The translations under genes and the position numbers were made by a program. Below, piece by piece: positions 58,490-64,000 of a stretch of DNA of 64,000 nucleotides. The notes below the pieces were generated by a model. That model was not told where the DNA came from. It ran no database searches and was given only the letters and a program-made list of their open reading frames with translations. How positions within the stretch are numbered: position 1 is the first letter of the stretch; each line of letters starts with the position of its first letter. Source of the stretch: Ianthella basta (lineage: Eukaryota > Porifera > Demospongiae > Verongiida > Ianthellidae); NCBI GenBank assembly GCA_964019415.1, contig OZ025868.1, forward strand, positions 4,461,107 through 4,525,106, written 5' to 3'.

Positions 58490-59000
58490 GAATTGTCACT
58501 TTCACTAATGAAACAACTTTACCCTCCATAGTTCCACTCTAAATGAGCACAAAGCAAAGAGAGTTAGTCAATCACACTCAGTGAAGACGGATTTCTGGGA
58601 TTTTCAGGGAATAAGCAACAGTGAGCTCTGGAGTGTTGTGTACTGGTTGGGCGTTGCGCATGTCAATAATATAGTAACTTTACCCTCGATCAATCGCCTC
58701 CAAACAAGCAAAGTGGCAAGAAGAGTGAGCCATCAATTTTCTAAGTCGGAGTTCAGGGAGGAGCAGGGACTAAGGAACAGTGAGCTCTAGAGCGTTGCGT
58801 ACTGTTGGAGAGCATGGTAAATTTACCAATTAAACATCTTTACCCTCGGTCAATCGCCTCCAAATGAACATGGTGGCAAGAACATGCAGAGATTAACACT
58901 CACTGAGTTCGGCGTCCAGGGAGGATTAGGTTCATAGGAATTGCTACAACTGGGTGGCTTGCTGAAGGAAATCGAGCGGCCATGTTTTTCTGAACCTGAA
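58490..59000. repeat. Triplicated ~165-bp spacer repeat, fourth copy
   Basis: Same unit as at 13150-13650, beginning right after the 57675-58454 element. Confidence 0.7.
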
Positions 59001-59477
59001 ACCAAGGGAAATTTCCTGCAACGAGTTGCTTTGCGTGTACAAAACATCGACCGCAACATCGGCAATAGTGGAGCGATTAGAGAGCGAGCAGATAAGATCT
59101 AGCAAGAAACAATACATTGCCAGACTACCTAGCTGTCTGGAAGATAGCTAAAGGATCCCGGAGCTTACTAAGACATGAGCTACTTAGCTAGCCTAGCCTA
59201 TAGCTATAGCTAGCTGGCTGCACGTAAAGATTAGCTAATTTGATGACTGATGCATATGAATAAGAGGTAAACTGAAATGCACATTATCTACCGTTATATA
59301 GCTATTATTGTGCATACCATGCCTTCAGACATAGTAATGCATATTGATACACACTGTTATGTAGGTAGTGTTACTGTTATAGTGGTAGCTAGCTACACAT
59401 GCTTGTCTCACATTCATGATCTGATCTAGCTACATTGTAAGAGTTAAATTCCATTCTGCATTCTTCCACTTGACACA

Positions 59478-59739
59478 CTAACGTACTTGCTGTCTTGTGA
59501 TTTGCAGGGCAGTAATGGGCAGCTGCAAGTAGGATGGGTTAGCCTGCATCTTCTCTCCCTCCTCCTCCTCCTTTGTTGGTGGCTCCTCCCTTTCTGGACC
59601 TGCTTTGACACTGTCCCCTCCCCCTGCATGGAGGGAGGCAGCAGCCCTGCTTCACAGGAGGGAGTAGGACAGCTGAGGGGTGCTGCACAACTCACCACCT
59701 CTCAACTCAGCTCTGCACCTCTGCAGCTCTTGTACATCA
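59478..59739 (-). pseudogene. Truncated type A fragment: tail and part of transmembrane exon
   Basis: 59478-59623 matches the tail exon (KEEEEGEKMQANPSYL) and 59696-59739 the 3' end of the transmembrane exon, with the 72-nt intron intact between. Homology stops at 59739, so the helix and ectodomain are gone. An insertion after PSYL shifts the frame and ends in TRQQVR, losing the ITIM-like end. A dead fragment left by unequal exchange next to A5. Confidence 0.75.
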
Positions 59740-60072
59740 TAAGCCCTTGGGCGTCTTATACACGCTACCTAACATTAATCTTATTTTTAAGTTATAGCTA
59801 CACCTAATAATTTGGTCATCAGACATACATTGGTTGTGTGGTATAGCTAGCTACTGATATGATGCCCTGTTGTTACCAGTGAATGCTCAGGAAATGGTCA
59901 TGTGACATGCTTCCCCTGATATGGAGCAGACTATAAATTGCGTACAGCTCATGTGAGACTGTGTATGCACAACAGATACAAGTGGTCAACAAATATTGAA
60001 TATGAAAGGTATTGAATGCTTGCTGTAACTGAAAATACATTAATGCACTAGCAAGTCTGAATGAGCCCCAAT

Positions 60073-61733
60073 CTACAGAGATGTATTGACTGCCGTTGGA
60101 CTCAACATCTCAATGGGCAGGTAGGATGGGTTAGCTTGCATCTTCTCTCCCTCCTCTTCCTCCCTTGTTGGTGGCTCCTTCCTTTCTGGACATGCTTTGA
60201 CACTGTCCTCTCCCCCTGCCTGGAGGGAGGCAGCAGCTTTGCTTCACAGGAGGGACTGGGACAGCTGAGGGGTGCTGCACAACTCACCACCTCTCAGCTC
60301 AGCTCTGCACCTATGCAGTCTCTTGTACATCACTGCATGCACCACTGCACTGACTGCGCAGGTGGACAGTGACAGTGTCAACACAAGACACAGGAGTAGT
60401 GTCAGCACTGTCACTGTGACTGTGGTTTGAGATGGGATTATATAAAGATAATATGCATTATATAACTGTATTATTTTTCTATCATAATTCAAAGTTGAAT
60501 TAATTTTGTCATAATTGAATGATATGTATATTCTGTACACCAACTTTGATTTATATTGTCTTCACATTTGCGGTGCATACATTTACCTGCATATGCAGAA
60601 AGGAGAAAATGTCAATTAATTTTGTATTCACTGTACATGCAGCATGACATTGAAGGCAGTGTATTTGTGTAGCTGCACATGCAATACATGTGGAGATGAA
60701 TTTTTGATCTTACATACTTATGTACTCAGCAGTGGTGAAGTTCCCCATGACCTTTGCCCTCTGTCCGTCTGCTCTTTCTCCCTTCCTCACAGCCTCCACC
60801 TCAATCCTGTAAGTGGTGCCAGGTTGGAGGGAGGTCAGAGTGTGGGAGGTGTCACTGTCAGCAGGTTGGGTGACAGTGATTAAGCCATCTTGGGTGGAGT
60901 GGGACACAGTGAAGGAGTAGCACTTGGGGTAGTCAGCTGACCAGGTGACACTCAAAGTGGTGGCTGTCCTGCTTATCATGGTCAGGGAGGAGATGGTCAC
61001 CTCAGCACCTGGAAGATATATGTGGTGGTTGTACTTTCTATATAGAAGGTATAATAATTATAGACTCATTATACAATGTTGTGTATACAAGTCCATTCAT
61101 AGTAATCACACTTCAGTTTCTTGACTGATTCAATAGTCTGTCATTTTGAAATATGTACATGCAAGCTTATATGGCATGGGATGGCAAATTTTAGTTAATA
61201 TCAACAAAGAGATTAGTTACTGATCTACGCACATATTAGTCTGAATACAGGAAGTAGCACTCACGTTCAATTTGAGGACTGTATGCATTGCTCTGTAGCT
61301 GTGATCCATTGGAGAGAGTAAGCACACAGCGATACACTTGTACCAAGTTGGTGAAGCTGTCCACAACTAATTCTTGAAAGCTTAAGGCAGTGGTGTTAGG
61401 GAGGGCAGTATTAGTGTGTCCAGGGAAGGTTGATAGGCTGGATACTGTCTGACCACCAATAGTCCACAGCACAACTAATACATTCTCCACACCATCATAC
61501 TGACACCTGAGGGTGATGTTACCAGTTCTACACACATAAGGGGCAGCTGGGTGGGTCTGAGTGAGGACCACTGAACCTATACGTGTAGTGATAATTAGGA
61601 TTAAACAAGAATTTAAAATCATCATTAACAATTCATTGTTGACAAAAGTTAGACATAAGGTAAGTTGGTTACCTACTGTTCCTGTCAGTGACCATAATAG
61701 AATCACAACCAAGTACGTTAACTGTGCCTCCAT
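60073..61733 (-). CDS. A5: Ig-FnIII receptor, stalk absent and tail altered
   Basis: Minus-strand exons: 61673-61733 (signal, MEAQLTYLVVILLWSLTG), 61265-61576 (Ig-like), 60718-61008 (FnIII), 60288-60419 (transmembrane), 60073-60215 (tail). The joined frame is 312 codons. Ig core: LRCQY, VLW, VYRCV; FnIII: TTLSVTWSADYPKCYSF. The FnIII donor is GTATGT, three codons later than in other copies; no stalk exon was recognised between 60420 and 60718, though one could be missed. Transmembrane: TVLTLLLCLVLTLSLS. The tail keeps REEEEGEK and PSYLPIEM but then diverges to LSPTAVNTSL and stops, so the SxYINV motif is lost. Functional but with changed signalling, or an early pseudogene. Confidence 0.75.
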
Positions 61734-61739
61734 TTTGTT

Positions 61740-62489
61740 CGGTATTATGACTGTATTATATAGCTTACATTAATGTAATTATATTATATTATATCCCATG
61801 CACTTAATGGTAACAGCAAAGGAATCTAGTGTAAGCTAAAGTATACGTAGTTATTACACCCAGTGATAACTTGGCTATTACCCAGTAATAACTAATAAGA
61901 AATAATGTCAGACACTCTCTGTTGAGACAATCTGTGCCCGATGCATGCAAATGCTGGAGTATAAACCCCCATACATGTATGTACGTACATATTACTCCTC
62001 CCACTGTTTTGCCTGCTTGCAACGGGAGAAGGTGTGTAGGCAATTATAGCTGATGTTGTTGTGCATTATGTTTCTCCATGATTGTAGTTCCCACTTTGTA
62101 TGTATTTATCAGTATTGGTATATAACAGATATATAGTGCATTGCTGATAGCTTATATTGTATATGCATGACAATATGTCATCACTATATACACAAGAATG
62201 CTTCAAATAATACTAGTGCCATGTGTCCCTCAGCACATTGGCAATCACTGTTTTATTGATTCCATATCCTTGGCTATGTAACATCTAGTAATAAAGAGGG
62301 TTCTGCCCCATGTGTGTGCATCATATTTGCGTGCATGTATGGACGTGTTCTATTAATTTATGCGTGGAGAGAGTGTGCGCTTATCTGTTAGGTATTGTAT
62401 ATGCTTCATCAGAGTGGTCATCAGAGTGGTCAGAATGGGGAAAGAATGGGAAAAGCACCTGTACACACATGCTTGCATCCACACACACA

Positions 62490-62555
<66 letters not shown>

Positions 62556-63285
62556 ACACACACACGCATGCACACATGTAAACAGCACATATTATTACAA
62601 GAAGTGAATTAGGTGTTTTGAAAGCCTTAGCATGGTCAAGTCAAATTTAGTACGTCTCCCCTCCACCTTCTCAATCTATGTGCACTTTTGACAATTGCAT
62701 AGCGTAGACTAATTCACAGACACACCCATGCACGTATGTGTATATATGGCGTGCATTGGTGCATAGAGTGGACGACAATAAATGATTTTCAATTTGTGCT
62801 GTCTTTACAATTGCAATGCAAGAAAAATCTTACCAATTAAATCTTATACAACTCTTCTTCATATTGAGCTCATACGTCATCTGTAATCTGAGTAATCTGT
62901 TTTTTTTGCCCAAACCAGATGATCCAAATGTACCATGATCCACTCCTCGTCTAGAAAATTCATGAAATTTCTGCAAGTCCATCAATCACTGCAAACTGAC
63001 ATGCAAGACCTGATCTTCAGCCATCAACAAAACAATGGCAAGTACGTACATCACACTGTATGTACGTAGCAATCTTTGCATTCTCTCTGGCAAGTGAAGA
63101 AGAGTAGACATATAGGTAAGAGCACAGGTTAGTGCACATGGAAATATGGCACAAATATAACATTTGACTGTACTTCACCCAAGTATCAATCAATCAATCA
63201 ATGCACAAGCAATGAACCAATGTATGGTGCATGCATTCGGCACAGGCATGCAATGTGGGTGCCTTAATGTAAGGGAATGATGTAA
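61740..63285. other. Interval right of A5 without recognised genes
   Basis: Only a (CA)n microsatellite (62480-62575) and an AATC repeat (63185-63200) stand out. The next B-type unit expected from the pattern is not seen before 63.3 kb. Confidence 0.4.
62480..62575. repeat. (CA)n microsatellite
   Basis: CA run of about 75 bp uninterrupted plus variants; ORFs over it are artefacts. Confidence 0.95.
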
Positions 63286-63286
63286 G

Positions 63287-63634
63287 CTGGATATGGGTGA
63301 GTGATTGGGTGAGGAGCCGGCAGCGAATCAGTTTACCTACTCGTCCCTGCTTCATCATGCGTCTTCTGAAAGTAGTTAGCTACTCCTGACAGTGGCAGAG
63401 AAAACGTCGTGTGATTATGGTCTCAAGTTGGGTTGTTCATCTTGCAGCGAATGCTTCCTACTGACGCTGAGTGCATCTCTGGGATTTAGATGCACTGGCG
63501 CTGGTCTGGGGAGATGCAAGCACTCGTCCTATTGGCTACATGTTTGTCTGCGGAAAGCTTGCCGTGCGTCTATGTGATTTAATTTCAGCATTTAGACGCC
63601 CGTTACCATGGCAATGGAATCTATGCTGCGGGAG
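63287..63634. mobile_element. Shorter relative of the 44.3-kb element
   Basis: Reverse-complement match: GCAGCGAATCAGTTTACC, GAAAGTAGTTAGCTA, GAGAAAACGTCGT and CGTTACCATGGCAATGG. It lacks the tandem hairpin repeats. Confidence 0.55.
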
Positions 63635-63820
63635 TAACTAGCACACACTGATGATAACAATGCACATATCAGCAAACAGGACATGGTCAAACAGCACTAG
63701 CCTGCACATAATTATACATATTAAGGTAGGCTATAAGAGTAGTTAACAATAGCACATCAAGCATGGCTAGTCAAGCTGACTTAGTGGGAGGGGTAAAGAG
63801 GAGTGACCAGGTCAGAGCAT

Positions 63821-63900
63821 AGCCTCATACCCATTCCCTTATAAAATTCCAACTTTTGCTCAGGAGTCTGAATGGAAATAGGGACTGGGTATGAGGCTAG
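63821..63900. mobile_element. Tiny inverted-repeat element
   Basis: TAGCCTCATACCCATTCCCT and AGGGACTGGGTATGAGGCTA frame 40 bp. A single related end lies at 26250-26282 (GGCATGAGGCTAG). Confidence 0.5.
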
Positions 63901-64000
63901 TCAGGGCAGTACACAAGCACAAATGAGAGTTAAGGGACTGCTACATGATCGTAAAAAGGTGCGAAAATTTTACTTTACAATGAAATTCCACGATTTACGA

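Overview
The window is animal (eukaryotic) nuclear DNA. Its coding sequence is split into short exons with GT..AG introns, it is crowded with microsatellites, inverted-repeat transposons and retroelements, and it carries immunoglobulin-like (Ig) and fibronectin type III (FnIII) ectodomains. Short introns, Ig/FnIII receptor style and Penelope-like retroelements would suit a sponge or another early-branching metazoan; that placement is inference.

The core of the window is a tandem, all-minus-strand cluster of small Ig-FnIII membrane proteins. Reading left to right, two kinds alternate: A1 (191-1385, cut by the left edge), B1 (3100-8391), A2 (14325-16018), B3 (17447-19915), A3 (30948-32787), B2 (33651-34500, no signal exon found), A4 (48457-50263), C (51065-52547, a divergent B relative), an A fragment (59478-59739) and A5 (60073-61733). 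Type A is signal peptide, Ig, FnIII, usually a short Ser/Thr-rich stalk, a transmembrane helix, and an acidic tail that in three complete copies ends in an ITIM-like tyrosine motif (S-x-Y-I-N-V). Type B is signal peptide, Ig, FnIII and a hydrophobic C-terminus that stops at once, so it is GPI-anchored or tail-less. C has its own transmembrane segment and a short basic tail. Nearly every exon junction is phase 1, and assembled exons give uninterrupted frames (A2 338, A3 327, A4 331, A5 312, B1 238, B3 233, C 287 codons). The design resembles paired inhibitory and tail-less receptors made by repeated duplication of an A+B unit; a recognition role is inference.

Between genes lie duplicated spacers (7.4-14.3, 18.9-21.65, 24.2-30.9, 46.1-48.4, 54.6-59.4 kb). 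They share a triplicated ~165-bp repeat, G-rich tracts and one small conserved ORF. The 35-46 kb stretch interrupts the pattern with a long CA tract, a helicase-like relic, hAT-like and other inverted-repeat elements and a large palindrome.

Mobile DNA: a Penelope-like element inside the B1 intron (RT plus GIY-YIG, RT motif C altered to YVDN, hammerhead-ribozyme-like end); a second Penelope-like fragment at 53.5-54.6 kb; tRNA-derived SINE-like units in head-to-head pairs; and many MITE-like elements, several nested.
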